Origin: Bacteroidota bacterium
Lineage (GTDB): Bacteria; Bacteroidota; Bacteroidia; 2-12-FULL-35-15
DNA length: 61,781 nt
Assembly (NCBI GenBank): GCA_017303895.1
Contig: JAFLBF010000020.1
Span: 1 to 61,781 of the forward strand
Direction: 5' to 3'
Within the stretch, counting starts at the first letter, position 1; each line of letters starts with the position of its first letter. Both the position numbers and the translations under genes were made by a program. A model generated the notes under the pieces. The model ran no database searches. It was not told where the DNA came from and was given only the letters and a program-made list of their open reading frames with translations. This document shows positions 1-9,395 of this stretch, piece by piece.

Positions 1-865
1 TTGCATAAGCAGCTGAACGATCCACTTTTGAATGATCTTTCCCGGAGAACGCACCACCACCATGAGCACCTTTTCCACCGTAAGTATCAACAATGATCTT
101 ACGACCAGTTAATCCTGTATCACCGTGCGGACCACCAATAACGAATTTACCGGTTGGGTTAATATGGTATGCGATCTTGTTATTGAACAAGTGAGCATAT
201 TTCGGATAGTTCTTTTTAACACGTGGGATCAAAATATTGATAATGTCTTTTTTGATCTTATCCAACATTTTTGCCTCTGAGTCAAAATCATCGTGTTGAG
301 TAGAAACAACGATCGCATCAATACGAACAGGTTTGTTGTTATCATCATACTCTAACGTTACCTGAGATTTTGCATCAGGACGTAAATATTTGATTTGTTT
401 GTTCTCTCTTCTTAATGCAGCAAGCTCTAAAAGAATAGCATGTGCAAGATCCAATGCTAAAGGCATGTAGTTAGCCGTTTCGTTTGTTGCATAACCAAAC
501 ATCATCCCTTGGTCACCGGCACCTTGTTCTTCTTTTTTCTTTCTATCAACACCCTGGTTGATATCAGCTGATTGTTCGTGAATAGCAGAAAGTATACCGC
601 AAGAATTTGCTTCAAACATGTATTCACTTTTTGTATAACCGATCTTACGGATAACACCACGAGCAATTTCCTGAACATCTAAATATGCTTTTGATTTTAC
701 CTCTCCAGCAAGAACAACCTGACCTGTAGTAACAAGTGTTTCGCAAGCTACTTTTGAATTAGGATCAAAAGCTAAAAAGTTATCAATTAATGCATCAGAA
801 ATTTGATCTGCTACTTTATCCGGATGTCCTTCTGAAACTGACTCAGATGTAAATAAATATCCCAT
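1..865 (-). CDS. metK: S-adenosylmethionine synthetase (partial, C-terminus outside window)
   Basis: Translating the minus strand from ATG at 865 gives [20 protein letters not shown], the classic MetK start with the ATP-binding HPDK motif. Further along are the family motifs [12 protein letters not shown] and [14 protein letters not shown]. About 288 codons are visible and the frame stays open to position 1, so the last quarter or so of the gene is missing. The enzyme makes S-adenosylmethionine from methionine and ATP in the cytoplasm. It is read in the same direction as the M13 peptidase that follows 126 bp upstream, but no shared regulation is evident. The identification rests on near-continuous family motifs and is secure. 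Confidence 0.97.
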   Translation of the reverse strand, partial: MGYLFTSESVSEGHPDKVADQISDALIDNFLAFDPNSKVACETLVTTGQVVLAGEVKSKAYLDVQEIARGVIRKIGYTKSEYMFEANSCGILSAIHEQSADINQGVDRKKKEEQGAGDQGMMFGYATNETANYMPLALDLAHAILLELAALRRENKQIKYLRPDAKSQVTLEYDDNNKPVRIDAIVVSTQHDDFDSEAKMLDKIKKDIINILIPRVKKNYPKYAHLFNNKIAYHINPTGKFVIGGPHGDTGLTGRKIIVDTYGGKGAHGGGAFSGKDHSKVDRSAAYA

Positions 866-991
866 GTTTGAATTATCTTTTATGAATTAATATTTTTTTT
901 AACGGACGCTAAAATACAATTAATTAACTAATTGAGAAACTGTTTTTAACGATAAATTATACACAATTTTAAACCGGCCTTAGCCATCCAA

Positions 992-3037
992 TTACCATAT
1001 TTTAACACGTTTTTCAGGCGCTCTGTACATTTTATCTCCCTCTTTGATCTTGAATGCTTCATAAAAAGCATCGATATCCGATAAAGGGCCATTGATACGG
1101 AACTCTGCAGGGGAATGCACGTCACTCATGATCTGTTTCGCCAAAGAAGCATCGGTCCGGTTGACCATCCAGGCATAACCATACGCCAGAAAATAACGCT
1201 GTGTAGCTGTATAACCATTGAATAACTCTTTTGATTTTCCTTGTTCTGTTTTTCTGAATGCTTCCAAGCCCATGATCACACCACCAAGATCAGCTATATT
1301 CTCTCCTTGTGTATTCTCTCCTCTTACATGCATGCTATCCAGCACCACGTAATTATCAAACTGCTCTACGATCAATTTGGTCTTGGCTACAAACTTCTCT
1401 CTATCTTCTTTTGTCCACCAATCCGTCAAGTTCCCATTCTCATCATACAAACTTCCTTGATCATCAAAACCATGTGTGATCTCATGTCCGAATGTTGAGC
1501 CACCAATAATACCGTACAACACTGCATCGTCAGGCATACGGCCTTCAAATCCGGGCACAATGATATTGCATGCCGGCACCACGATCTCATTCATAGTAGG
1601 ATCGTAATAGGCATTGTATGTTTGCGGATACATTTCCCATTCATCTTTATTAACAGGTTTGCCATACTTCTCGATCATGTAATTATAATTCCATTTATTC
1701 AAGTTCATGGCATTCTCTACATAACTGCTTCTGGATAGTTCCAAAGCACTCATATCTTTCCACTTGTCAGGATAGCCCACCTTCATGTTCAACTTTTTTA
1801 ATTTACTTAAAGCCTTTTCTTTTGTAACATCACTCATCCAGTCCAATGTTTTGATATGCTCCGCATATACATCACGAATATTGTTACCGATCTCCAGCAA
1901 CTTCTCTTTGGTTCCTTTAGGCAAATATTCTTCAACATACACCTGACCGATCAATTCGCCCAAGGCGGCATCGGTACTTTCAACGATCGTTTTCCAACGG
2001 GGCTTCTGCTCTTTTACACCATCCAATACGGTTGAATAGAAATAAAAATCCTGATCAACAATTTTCTTATTTAAGTTATCGGAAAAGCGATTGATCAAAT
2101 TCCATTTTAGATATACTTTCCAATCGTCAATAGCAATGCTTTTTAAATTCTTTTCAAGTGCAGAAAAATATTCGGGCTGTGCTACAACAATAGAATCAAC
2201 ATTCTTCAAACCCAACTTCACGATCATTTCTTCCCATTTGATGGAAGGTGTTAATTTATTCAATTGTGCCACACTCATTTTATTGTAATTCTTGTATGGG
2301 TCGCGCAGGTCTTCCATTTTACGACTCGACTTGGCAATGGCAGTTTCCAACTTCATCAAAGCATCGCTATATTTTACCGCATTTTTATTTTCATACGCCA
2401 TCAGTTCAAACATTGCCGTTAAATGCTTTGCATATTCCGAACGAATGGAAGTATTGCGCTCATCGGTATTGAAATAATAATCTCTATCAGGCAATCCTAA
2501 ACGAGGTTGGGAAACATACACCGCATATTGAGAACTTTTCTTCTCATCGCGTGTTACCATAAAACCGAATGTACTTGGCACACCCATTTTGTATAACTCT
2601 GCAATCGTATTCAATAAAGAAGGAACATCGGTGATCGCATCGATCTTCGATAAAGTAGGGATCAATGGAGTTATACCCACTTTTTCGATAGTTAAGGTAT
2701 CCATACCGCTGTAATAATAATCGCCAATTTTCTGCTTATTGCTTCCTTTTGTTCCTTTGGTATCAGCAGCTGATGATTCGCAGATCTTTTTGATCGACTC
2801 GTTGATGGTATCTTGAATGGTACGGAAGATACCATTGCTTTTTTCTGATGAAGGAATTGGGTTTGCTTTGAACCAGCCATTATTGGCAAACAGGAAAAAA
2901 TTCTCTCCCGGACTGATCGATGAATCGATGTGAGTGGTTATTGGATCAATGAAAGTTGTTGCTGTTTCTTCTTTTTTATCGCCTGAATTACAGGCAAAAA
3001 ATGCGCAAGCAAGGGCTAATACACTTATTTTTTTCAT
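992..3037 (-). CDS. M13 family zinc metallopeptidase lipoprotein (neprilysin/PepO-like)
   Basis: This 681-residue protein begins with a lipoprotein signal ending in FFAC at Cys16, so it is probably anchored in the envelope facing the periplasm. The zinc site is HEITH at residues 518-522, inside STFGHEITHGFDDQG, and the third ligand lies in GENIADLGG (Glu579). These are the two diagnostic M13 motifs, and the length matches the family. The C-terminal residues YRAPEKRVKIW also resemble the usual M13 ending. M13 enzymes cleave oligopeptides. The gene lies directly downstream (2 bp) of the ABC ATPase gene on the same strand and is probably co-transcribed with it. The substrate cannot be inferred. 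Confidence 0.95.
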   Translation of the reverse strand: MKKISVLALACAFFACNSGDKKEETATTFIDPITTHIDSSISPGENFFLFANNGWFKANPIPSSEKSNGIFRTIQDTINESIKKICESSAADTKGTKGSNKQKIGDYYYSGMDTLTIEKVGITPLIPTLSKIDAITDVPSLLNTIAELYKMGVPSTFGFMVTRDEKKSSQYAVYVSQPRLGLPDRDYYFNTDERNTSIRSEYAKHLTAMFELMAYENKNAVKYSDALMKLETAIAKSSRKMEDLRDPYKNYNKMSVAQLNKLTPSIKWEEMIVKLGLKNVDSIVVAQPEYFSALEKNLKSIAIDDWKVYLKWNLINRFSDNLNKKIVDQDFYFYSTVLDGVKEQKPRWKTIVESTDAALGELIGQVYVEEYLPKGTKEKLLEIGNNIRDVYAEHIKTLDWMSDVTKEKALSKLKKLNMKVGYPDKWKDMSALELSRSSYVENAMNLNKWNYNYMIEKYGKPVNKDEWEMYPQTYNAYYDPTMNEIVVPACNIIVPGFEGRMPDDAVLYGIIGGSTFGHEITHGFDDQGSLYDENGNLTDWWTKEDREKFVAKTKLIVEQFDNYVVLDSMHVRGENTQGENIADLGGVIMGLEAFRKTEQGKSKELFNGYTATQRYFLAYGYAWMVNRTDASLAKQIMSDVHSPAEFRINGPLSDIDAFYEAFKIKEGDKMYRAPEKRVKIW

Positions 3038-3038
3038 T

Positions 3039-3953
3039 TTACTTTTTTGTCAATTGTTTAAATACATCTTCTAATTTCTGCTCTTCTTTGTTCAACATCA
3101 ATACCGCTAAACCACTGGAAACAGCAAATTGAAATACATCCGGACGGATATCTTTATCTGTCTTTACTTCCAGCAACCAGATATTGTCTTTTGTATTTTT
3201 GGCATCAGTTACAAAGTTGATATTCTTCAAAGCTGTTTTCGAAGTAGGCTTATCAAACTCTACAATAATGGAATACCCATGTTCAGCTTGAGAAGTACGT
3301 TGCAATGAGCTTGTTTCATCATTTGCTACGATCTCTCCTCTATTGATAATGATCACTCTATCGCACATGGCTTCCACTTCCTGCATAATGTGCGTGGATA
3401 ACATCACGGTCTTTTGTTTTCCCACTTCTATGATCAAATTACGGATCTCAGCCAATTGGTTAGGATCCAAACCTGTTGTAGGCTCATCCAGGATCAATAC
3501 TTTGGGGTCATGGATCAATGCCTGCGCCAATCCAACACGCTGACGGTATCCTTTCGACAAGGCACCGATCTTTTTTTTCTGTTCCACTTGCAACCCTGTG
3601 ATCTCGATCATTTCAGCGATGCGTTCTTTTACATTTTTAATATGATGCAATCCTGCAATAAACTCTAAATATTCTTTTACATACATATCCAAATACAATG
3701 GATTATGCTCGGGCAGATATCCTACTTGTTTTCTCACTTCCAGGCTTTCTTCTGCTACATCAAAACCACAAACAGAAGCCTTACCCGATGTTTGAGGAAT
3801 AAAGCAGGTAAGTATTTTCATCATGGTAGATTTCCCTGCACCATTTGGCCCTAAGAATCCTACGATCTCACCGGTATTTACTTCAAAAGAAACATTGTTC
3901 AATGCCTTTTGTTCTCCGTATTCTTTTATAATATTTTCTACTTTAATTGACAT
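3039..3953 (-). CDS. gldA: ABC transporter ATP-binding protein, GldA-like
   Basis: Cytoplasmic ABC ATPase of 304 residues when started at ATG 3953 (MSIKVENIIKEYG). The open frame extends 17 codons upstream without family similarity, so the internal start is preferred. Walker A is GPNGAGKST at about residues 35-43. The signature region is LSKGYRQRVGLAQAL and Walker B is VLILDEPTTGLDP. The length and the C-terminal domain after the ATPase core fit GldA, the ATPase of the gliding-motility-associated ABC transporter of Bacteroidota, but generic multidrug-type ATPases look similar. No gldF/gldG permease gene is adjacent, so the symbol is tentative. A TAnnTTTG promoter lies at 4040-4074. Confidence 0.8.
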   Translation of the reverse strand: MSIKVENIIKEYGEQKALNNVSFEVNTGEIVGFLGPNGAGKSTMMKILTCFIPQTSGKASVCGFDVAEESLEVRKQVGYLPEHNPLYLDMYVKEYLEFIAGLHHIKNVKERIAEMIEITGLQVEQKKKIGALSKGYRQRVGLAQALIHDPKVLILDEPTTGLDPNQLAEIRNLIIEVGKQKTVMLSTHIMQEVEAMCDRVIIINRGEIVANDETSSLQRTSQAEHGYSIIVEFDKPTSKTALKNINFVTDAKNTKDNIWLLEVKTDKDIRPDVFQFAVSSGLAVLMLNKEEQKLEDVFKQLTKK

Positions 3954-4039
3954 AGGTTTGATATTTACTTTAATCAAGTCAGAATTACATAAAAACCATC
4001 CCAAAGGGTATCTTAGAAAAGTTTAGTAATTCGTACATA

Positions 4040-4074
4040 CAAAGCTAATTCTTTTTAATAAATTTACATGCAAA
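4040..4074 (-). promoter_or_regulatory. Putative promoter of gldA-like/M13 genes
   Basis: On the minus strand TTTG (4074-4071) is followed after 23 bp by TAGCTTTG (4047-4040). This fits the Bacteroidota sigma consensus TTTG / TAnnTTTG. Transcription would start near 4033, about 80 bp before the preferred gldA start. Confidence 0.5.
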
Positions 4075-4090
4075 ATATGTTAAACGGTCA

Positions 4091-5023
4091 ATGAAGGGAG
4101 TTGTAATAAAATCAACCGGTAGCTGGTACAATGTTCTGTCGGAGGATGGACAAATGATCGACTGCCGTATAAAGGGTGTTTTCAGGATAAAAGGCATTAA
4201 AACTACCAATCCTATTGCGGTGGGAGATAGTGTGCTTTTTGAGCTGGAGGAAGAAGGTAAGGGTGTGATCCATACCATTCATGACCGTAAAAATTACATC
4301 ATCCGCAAATCGATCAATTTATCCAAACAGTCGCATATCATTGCAGCCAACATGGATCAGGCTTTGCTTATTGCCACATTAGCATTGCCGAGAACTTCAG
4401 CGGGATTCATCGATCGTTTTTTACTGACAGCAGAAGCCTACCATATTCCTGTTTCAATTGTATTCAACAAAATAGATCTGTTTGAGAATGACCCTGAATT
4501 GATGGATGAACTGAATGCATTTATTGCTGTGTATGAAAAGATAGGATACAAATGTTACAAAGTTTCAGCCACCGAAAACAAAGACATTGAAGTATTAAGA
4601 GAGCTCACCAAAGGAAAAACCACATTGGTATCCGGACATTCGGGTGTTGGAAAATCCACCCTGGTAAATGCGATGGACAAACAATTGAATTTAAAAGTTG
4701 GAGAGATCTCTGATGTCCATTTTAAAGGAAAACACACCACCACTTTTGCAGAAATGCATCCTTTAAGTTATGGTGGGTTTATTATTGACACTCCCGGCAT
4801 CAAAGAGTTGGGATTAGTGGATATGGAAAAGGAAGAGATCGCAGACTACTTCCCTGAAATGCGTGCATTACGAAACGAATGTAAATTCAACAATTGTATG
4901 CATATCAATGAACCTAAATGTGCTGTATTGGAAGCTGTAGAAAAAGGAGAAATAGCAGCATCACGCTACAACAGTTATTTAGGCATCATCAACGGGGAAG
5001 AAATGGAGAATACGAATTATTAA
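4091..5023 (+). CDS. rsgA: Ribosome small subunit-dependent GTPase RsgA
   Basis: RsgA is a circularly permuted GTPase that helps 30S subunit maturation in the cytoplasm. The 310-residue protein has an N-terminal OB-fold region (about 1-70). The permuted G motifs follow: NKIDLF (G4), then GHSGVGKST (G1) and DTPGIKELG (G3). A C-terminal zinc finger, CKFNNCMHINEPKC, supplies the CxxxxCxHxxxxxC ligands. Length and motif order are those of RsgA/YloQ. It is divergent from gldA and followed at 42 bp by dtd on the same strand, with a short repeated sequence in the gap. Confidence 0.96.
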   Translation: MKGVVIKSTGSWYNVLSEDGQMIDCRIKGVFRIKGIKTTNPIAVGDSVLFELEEEGKGVIHTIHDRKNYIIRKSINLSKQSHIIAANMDQALLIATLALPRTSAGFIDRFLLTAEAYHIPVSIVFNKIDLFENDPELMDELNAFIAVYEKIGYKCYKVSATENKDIEVLRELTKGKTTLVSGHSGVGKSTLVNAMDKQLNLKVGEISDVHFKGKHTTTFAEMHPLSYGGFIIDTPGIKELGLVDMEKEEIADYFPEMRALRNECKFNNCMHINEPKCAVLEAVEKGEIAASRYNSYLGIINGEEMENTNY

Positions 5024-5060
5024 ACTACGAATTACGAATAGACGAATTACGAATAAACAA
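5011..5060. repeat. Degenerate heptamer repeat (TTACGAA-like) between rsgA and dtd
   Basis: The gap and the last codons of rsgA read as consecutive 7-mers: TACGAAT, TATTAAA, CTACGAA, TTACGAA, then an 8-mer TAGACGAA, TTACGAA, TAAACAA. Similar 7-bp phasing with other words occurs at three other sites in the first 11 kb. Confidence 0.6.
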
Positions 5061-5065
5061 AGACA

Positions 5066-5518
5066 GTGAAAGCAGTTATTCAAAGGGTATCACATGCCAG
5101 TGTCACCATCAATGGGAACAAGAAAAGTGAGATCAAAGCCGGTTTATTGATCTTGCTGGGAATTGAAGAGGCTGACACCAATGAAGACATTGAATGGCTG
5201 AGCGGAAAAATTGTTAATCTACGGATATTTGGTGATGAAAAACATGTCATGAACCTCTCCGTAAAAGATGTATCAGGCGATATCATCCTTGTATCTCAGT
5301 TTACCTTGCATGCCTCCACAAAAAAAGGAAATCGTCCTTCTTATATAAAAGCAGCGAAACCGGATATCGCCATTCCTATCTACAACTCCATGATCACTCA
5401 ACTAGAAAAGGAGCTTGGAAAAACTATACAAACGGGAGAGTTTGGAGCCGATATGAAAGTGGAATTATTGAATGATGGTCCGGTAACGATCATTATTGAT
5501 ACGAAAAACAAAGAGTGA
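5066..5518 (+). CDS. dtd: D-aminoacyl-tRNA deacylase
   Basis: This 150-residue protein hydrolyses D-aminoacyl-tRNAs and so keeps D-amino acids out of translation. The family motifs SQFTLHASTKKGNRPSY and the C-terminal NDGPVTIIIDT (the Gly-cisPro-type motif) are both present, and the length matches Dtd. The start codon is GTG at 5066 (MKAVIQRVSHASV), which matches the family N-terminus. It probably shares a transcript with rsgA. It ends 2 bp from the convergent ABC permease gene. Confidence 0.95.
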   Translation: MKAVIQRVSHASVTINGNKKSEIKAGLLILLGIEEADTNEDIEWLSGKIVNLRIFGDEKHVMNLSVKDVSGDIILVSQFTLHASTKKGNRPSYIKAAKPDIAIPIYNSMITQLEKELGKTIQTGEFGADMKVELLNDGPVTIIIDTKNKE

Positions 5519-5520
5519 TC

Positions 5521-6762
5521 TTACTCAAATCGTAATGCCTCGATTGGATCCAGTTTAGAGGCTTTTACTGCTGGATACAATCCGGAGATCAAGCCAACGA
5601 ACATACAAAGTATGATACCGCTTATGATCCAGAACCATGGAATAATGAAACCTACACCCAATTGCATGGAGATCAAATTTCCAATGGCGATTCCTAAAAT
5701 GATTCCTAGCAATCCTCCAATCTGACAGATAACGATCGCTTCTACTAAAAACTGACTGCGAATGGTTTTAGCGGTAGCTCCAATCGCTTTTCGGATACCG
5801 ATCTCACGTGTACGTTCTGTTACAGAAACCAGCATGATATTCATTAAACCGATAGCTGCACCCAACAATGTGATGATACCAATGGCTGTTGCTCCGGCTG
5901 TTACTTTTTGAATATTATCGATCAGCAAGTTGGCTAAATTATCACTTTTGGTGATCTCAAAATTTTCATCTTCACCCACAGGAACTTTTCTGATCCTTCT
6001 GAAAACACCCATCGCTTCAGCCACAGCTGCATCCATTAATTGAGAATTGTTCACCATCACATTTACCGTAAAGGTCATGTTGGGCATCGAAAAATACTGA
6101 CGGACATTTGCTAAAGGAAGAATACAAACTTTATCACCACCAAAGCCCATACTATTTCCCTTTGATTTCAGGACACCAATAATGCGGTATTTACCACTAC
6201 CAACAGTGATGATCTTATCAATCGGATCGGTCTTTTTATCAAACACAGCAGTCACCACATCTTTCCCTACAATAACCACATGATTTCCGTACTGAATTTC
6301 CTGAGATGAAAAATTCCTTCCTTTTTCTAACTCATAACCGGAGGTGACCAAATAATTCTCATCACCGCCAAAAACTCTGATATTCGGATTGCTTTTTTTC
6401 GACTCATGCTTGATCGTGGAAGCCATAGATGCCATGGTTGATACAGATGGACTGGCAGGGAAAGAATATTCTTTTGTAAACTTTATGGCTTCATCGTACG
6501 TGATACTTCTAAAACGTTTCGGACGTTTACCATTTCTCCCTATCCTTACTGTCATTTCACGATTACGGATGGTGAACGTGTTCGCTCCCATACTGGTAAA
6601 ATTACTGTTGATAGATGATTTGATCGCATCAATAGCAGTAAGAATACCTACTAAAGCCATGATACCAAACGAAATGATAAGTGCTGTTAAAGTTGTACGC
6701 AGCAATTGGCTTCGGATAGCACGCAGGGAAATTCGGATGTTCTCTTTCAGAAAGGAAGCCAT
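5521..6762 (-). CDS. ABC transporter permease, MacB/FtsX type
   Basis: Inner-membrane permease of 413 residues with the MacB layout: one N-terminal transmembrane helix (about 20-45), a large periplasmic MacB_PCD-type domain (about 50-260) and a C-terminal FtsX domain with three helices (about 285-400). The conserved [16 protein letters not shown] segment precedes helix 3, and the C-terminus [21 protein letters not shown] is the typical FtsX-family ending. No ATPase or HlyD-like adaptor gene is adjacent, so its partners are encoded elsewhere. Such permeases commonly serve lipoprotein or macrolide/peptide export; the substrate here is unknown. Confidence 0.93.
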   Translation of the reverse strand: MASFLKENIRISLRAIRSQLLRTTLTALIISFGIMALVGILTAIDAIKSSINSNFTSMGANTFTIRNREMTVRIGRNGKRPKRFRSITYDEAIKFTKEYSFPASPSVSTMASMASTIKHESKKSNPNIRVFGGDENYLVTSGYELEKGRNFSSQEIQYGNHVVIVGKDVVTAVFDKKTDPIDKIITVGSGKYRIIGVLKSKGNSMGFGGDKVCILPLANVRQYFSMPNMTFTVNVMVNNSQLMDAAVAEAMGVFRRIRKVPVGEDENFEITKSDNLANLLIDNIQKVTAGATAIGIITLLGAAIGLMNIMLVSVTERTREIGIRKAIGATAKTIRSQFLVEAIVICQIGGLLGIILGIAIGNLISMQLGVGFIIPWFWIISGIILCMFVGLISGLYPAVKASKLDPIEALRFE

Positions 6763-6804
6763 TTATACAATAGTTTACTACAAAAATAGCAAACAAATCG
6801 GGAT

Positions 6805-7293
6805 TTAGAAGAGTTGTGTTTGTTTTCCAAAAACAGCACTGCGTTCATGGTTCAATAACCATTCTTTTCGCCACAATCCACCTCCATAACCCACTAATTT
6901 GCCATTTACTCCAATTACCCGGTGACAAGGAATAATAATGGAAATAGGATTGCTTCCATTGGCATTACCAACTGCACGCGTGGCATTGGCATCGCCCAAT
7001 TGAATAGAAACATCCAAATAGGTAGCCGTTTTTCCGAAAGGGATCGTTTCCAGCTGCTTCCAGACTCTCTTTTGAAAATCGGTTCCATGAGGATTCAATT
7101 TTAATCCGAATTCTTTACGGATACCGCTAAAGTATTCTTCCAGCTGGATCAAACATTCTTTGAGTAAAGGATCATTTTTACTGACAGGCTTGGTGCGCTC
7201 ATCAACAAAATACAAAGAAGTGATCCCGTCCTCATCGGCAGTGATCTCTAACAAACCAATTGGTGATTGATAATATGCTGTAGCTGTTGACAT
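6805..7293 (-). CDS. ogt: Methylated-DNA--[protein]-cysteine S-methyltransferase
   Basis: This DNA repair protein moves alkyl groups from O6-alkylguanine to its own cysteine. The active-site motif IIPCHRVIG is present with Cys123. The helix-turn-helix DNA-binding part (FQKRVWKQLETIPFGKTATY) and the N-terminal small domain are complete. ATG at 7293 (MSTATAYYQSP) is chosen as start; a TTG three codons upstream would be the only alternative. The 162-residue length fits Ogt/MGMT proteins lacking an Ada domain. It is preceded upstream by the terminator of the beta-oxidation operon. Confidence 0.95.
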   Translation of the reverse strand: MSTATAYYQSPIGLLEITADEDGITSLYFVDERTKPVSKNDPLLKECLIQLEEYFSGIRKEFGLKLNPHGTDFQKRVWKQLETIPFGKTATYLDVSIQLGDANATRAVGNANGSNPISIIIPCHRVIGVNGKLVGYGGGLWRKEWLLNHERSAVFGKQTQLF

Positions 7294-7335
7294 GTTGAAC
7301 AAAATTAAATCATTTGATCCTATTTCTGCAAATAA

Positions 7336-7364
7336 AAAACGCAGAGATCAAATCTCTGCGTTTT
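7336..7364 (-). terminator. Rho-independent-type terminator after the beta-oxidation operon
   Basis: AAAACGCAGAGAT (7336-7348) pairs perfectly with ATCTCTGCGTTTT (7352-7364) across a 3-nt loop. It lies 24 bp past the stop of the acyl-CoA dehydrogenase gene and works in both directions because A and T tracts flank the stem. Confidence 0.85.
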
Positions 7365-7387
7365 ATATAAAGAATTCTTCTCACTAA

Positions 7388-9163
7388 TTAAAAACAATAC
7401 TTATTCTCTGCGATCAATTTAGCAGAGATATTTCTTCTTGCTTCAGTAGAGTTGAACGGCTCTGTTTTAGTGAAACGTTTCATACCCATCAACATTGCGC
7501 GTTGCTCATCACCACTTACAAATGAATTGATGGCTTCTTTTCCTGATTTATGGATTCGATCAGCCGCATCGTTGATATAAACTCTCATCATATCTAATTG
7601 TTCTTTACAAGCTGCTTCACCTTTCATCGCTACCAATTTCTCTACGCGTAATAATACTGACTCACATACATACGTTTCGATGATCATGTCGGCCACATTC
7701 ATCAATACTTCCTGCTCTTTTGCCAACTGCATCATCAATTTTTGAACAGCAGCACCCGCCACCATCAATACTGATTTTTTAAAGCCTTTTACATATTTTT
7801 TCTCTTTCGAGAACAAGGTTTCTTCTTCGGATGAAAAGTCAGGGATCGCCATTAATTCAGCAGCAACTGCCTGTGCAGGTCCCATCAGATCCAACTCTCC
7901 CTTCATAGCGCGTTTTAACATCATATCCACTGTCAACATTCTGTTGATCTCATTTGTTCCTTCGAAAATACGGTTGATACGTGCATCACGATACGCTCTA
8001 TCCATTGGTGCTTCGGCACTGTACCCCATACCACCATAGATCTGAACACCTTCATCCACCACATAATCCAACACTTCTGATCCATGCACTTTCACGATCG
8101 CTGCTTCTACAGCAAACTGCTCAACACCTTTTAATTTTGCTTTTGCTTCATCCATTCCACCTGCGATCAATGCTTTTGTTGCATCTTCCACATTCTGGCT
8201 TGCACGGTAAATAGCAGCTTCACCCGCATACACACGGATCGCTTGTTCTGCTAACTTATAACGGATAGCACCATATTTTGAAATTGATCTTCCAAATTGC
8301 TGACGTTCATTTGCGTATTGAACCGATTTTGAAATCGTTTCTTTTGATCCGCCAATAGCAGCTCCCGCTAATTTAATACGTCCTAAGTTCAAAATGTTCA
8401 CAGCTATCTTAAATCCATTTTGTCTGTCGGACAATAAATTCTCTACCGGAACTTTACAGTCGTTAAAGAAGACCTGACGCGTAGAACTACCTTTAATACC
8501 CATTTTATGTTCTTCGGGATTTAATGTAATTCCGCCAAATGATTTTTCAACGATGAACGCACTTAAGTTTTCATCATCATCGATCTTAGCAAAAACAGTA
8601 TAGATATCTGCGAATCCACCATTGGTGATCCACATCTTTTGTCCGTTCAAAATATAATGTTTGCCATCAGCAGAAAGTTTTGCATTGGTCTTACCTGAAT
8701 TAGCATCCGAACCTGAGCTTGGTTCTGTTAGGCAATAAGCTGCTTTCCATTCACCACTGGCTAATTTAGGAATGTATTTTGCTTTTTGTTCTGCATTACC
8801 ATAGTACAAGATCGGCAATGTTCCAATACCTGTATGAGCAGAAATGGCAACAGCAAATGAATGCCCGGCCCCCAATACTTCTGTTGCCAACATAGAAGTT
8901 GTAAAATCTTTTCCAAATCCACCGTACTCCTCAGGAACTGAAATTCCCAACAAGCCCAATTCACCTGCTTTATTCAACAGGTCTACCATTAAACCTTCTT
9001 CCTGTGCATCAATTCTATCCAGATTATTCCACACATTTTGTGATAAAAAATCCGTACAAGTTTGAGCGATCATTTGTTGTTCTTCATTCCATTCTTCCGG
9101 AATAAATACATCTTTCGCTTCTGTTTCTTTAATTAGGAATTCTCCTCCTTTTAATGCTGTCAT
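7388..9163 (-). CDS. Acyl-CoA dehydrogenase
   Basis: This FAD-dependent enzyme introduces the trans-2 double bond in the first step of fatty acid beta-oxidation. From ATG 9163 (MTALKGGEFLIKETEAKDV) it has about 591 residues. The extra upstream codons of the open frame come from a heptamer repeat and are unlikely to be coding. Family motifs are AYCLTEPSSGSDANSGKT, the mid-domain MGIKGSSTRQVFF, and YGGMGYSAEAPMDRAYRDARINRIFEGTNEINR. A C-terminal extension of about 160 residues makes it resemble VLCAD/ACAD9-type enzymes rather than short acyl-CoA dehydrogenases. It is the last gene of the marR-led operon, with a terminator downstream. Confidence 0.95.
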   Translation of the reverse strand: MTALKGGEFLIKETEAKDVFIPEEWNEEQQMIAQTCTDFLSQNVWNNLDRIDAQEEGLMVDLLNKAGELGLLGISVPEEYGGFGKDFTTSMLATEVLGAGHSFAVAISAHTGIGTLPILYYGNAEQKAKYIPKLASGEWKAAYCLTEPSSGSDANSGKTNAKLSADGKHYILNGQKMWITNGGFADIYTVFAKIDDDENLSAFIVEKSFGGITLNPEEHKMGIKGSSTRQVFFNDCKVPVENLLSDRQNGFKIAVNILNLGRIKLAGAAIGGSKETISKSVQYANERQQFGRSISKYGAIRYKLAEQAIRVYAGEAAIYRASQNVEDATKALIAGGMDEAKAKLKGVEQFAVEAAIVKVHGSEVLDYVVDEGVQIYGGMGYSAEAPMDRAYRDARINRIFEGTNEINRMLTVDMMLKRAMKGELDLMGPAQAVAAELMAIPDFSSEEETLFSKEKKYVKGFKKSVLMVAGAAVQKLMMQLAKEQEVLMNVADMIIETYVCESVLLRVEKLVAMKGEAACKEQLDMMRVYINDAADRIHKSGKEAINSFVSGDEQRAMLMGMKRFTKTEPFNSTEARRNISAKLIAENKYCF

Positions 9164-9176
9164 ATTTTTAAAATTA

Positions 9177-9204
9177 GTATCAGGTATCAAGTAACAAGTA
9201 TCAG
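9177..9204. repeat. Heptamer array GTATCAG/GTATCAA upstream of acyl-CoA dehydrogenase
   Basis: Four contiguous 7-mers, GTATCAG, GTATCAA, GTAACAA and GTATCAG, sit directly upstream of the chosen start. The rest of the 228-bp gap (9164-9391) shows a second 7-bp array at its far end and no gene. Confidence 0.7.
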
Positions 9205-9360
9205 GATGTTTACATAAAAGACTTTTTAGTCCATTTATCATCTTTTGTACTTTACATACCCTTCAGTTAATAATTGAGTTTGTTATTTCGATATACTATT
9301 ATATTCATTTAACGATGCTTACCAGACTTTGAATTATTAAAACATGCCTAAGCTTTTGTC

Positions 9361-9395
9361 CTAATACTTAATACACAGTACCTGGTACATCTTAC
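9361..9395. repeat. Heptamer array NNNNTAC overlapping the thiolase stop codon
   Basis: Five successive 7-mers end in TAC: CTAATAC, TTAATAC, ACAGTAC, CTGGTAC, ATCTTAC. Only the period and the last three bases are conserved. The last unit overlaps the stop codon of the thiolase gene. Confidence 0.65.

Noticed and set aside
1241..1498. Plus-strand open frame opposite the M13 peptidase, and similar frames opposite other genes
   Set aside because: They lie antisense to genes with strong family motifs, have no motifs of their own and no promoter; they are coding shadows.
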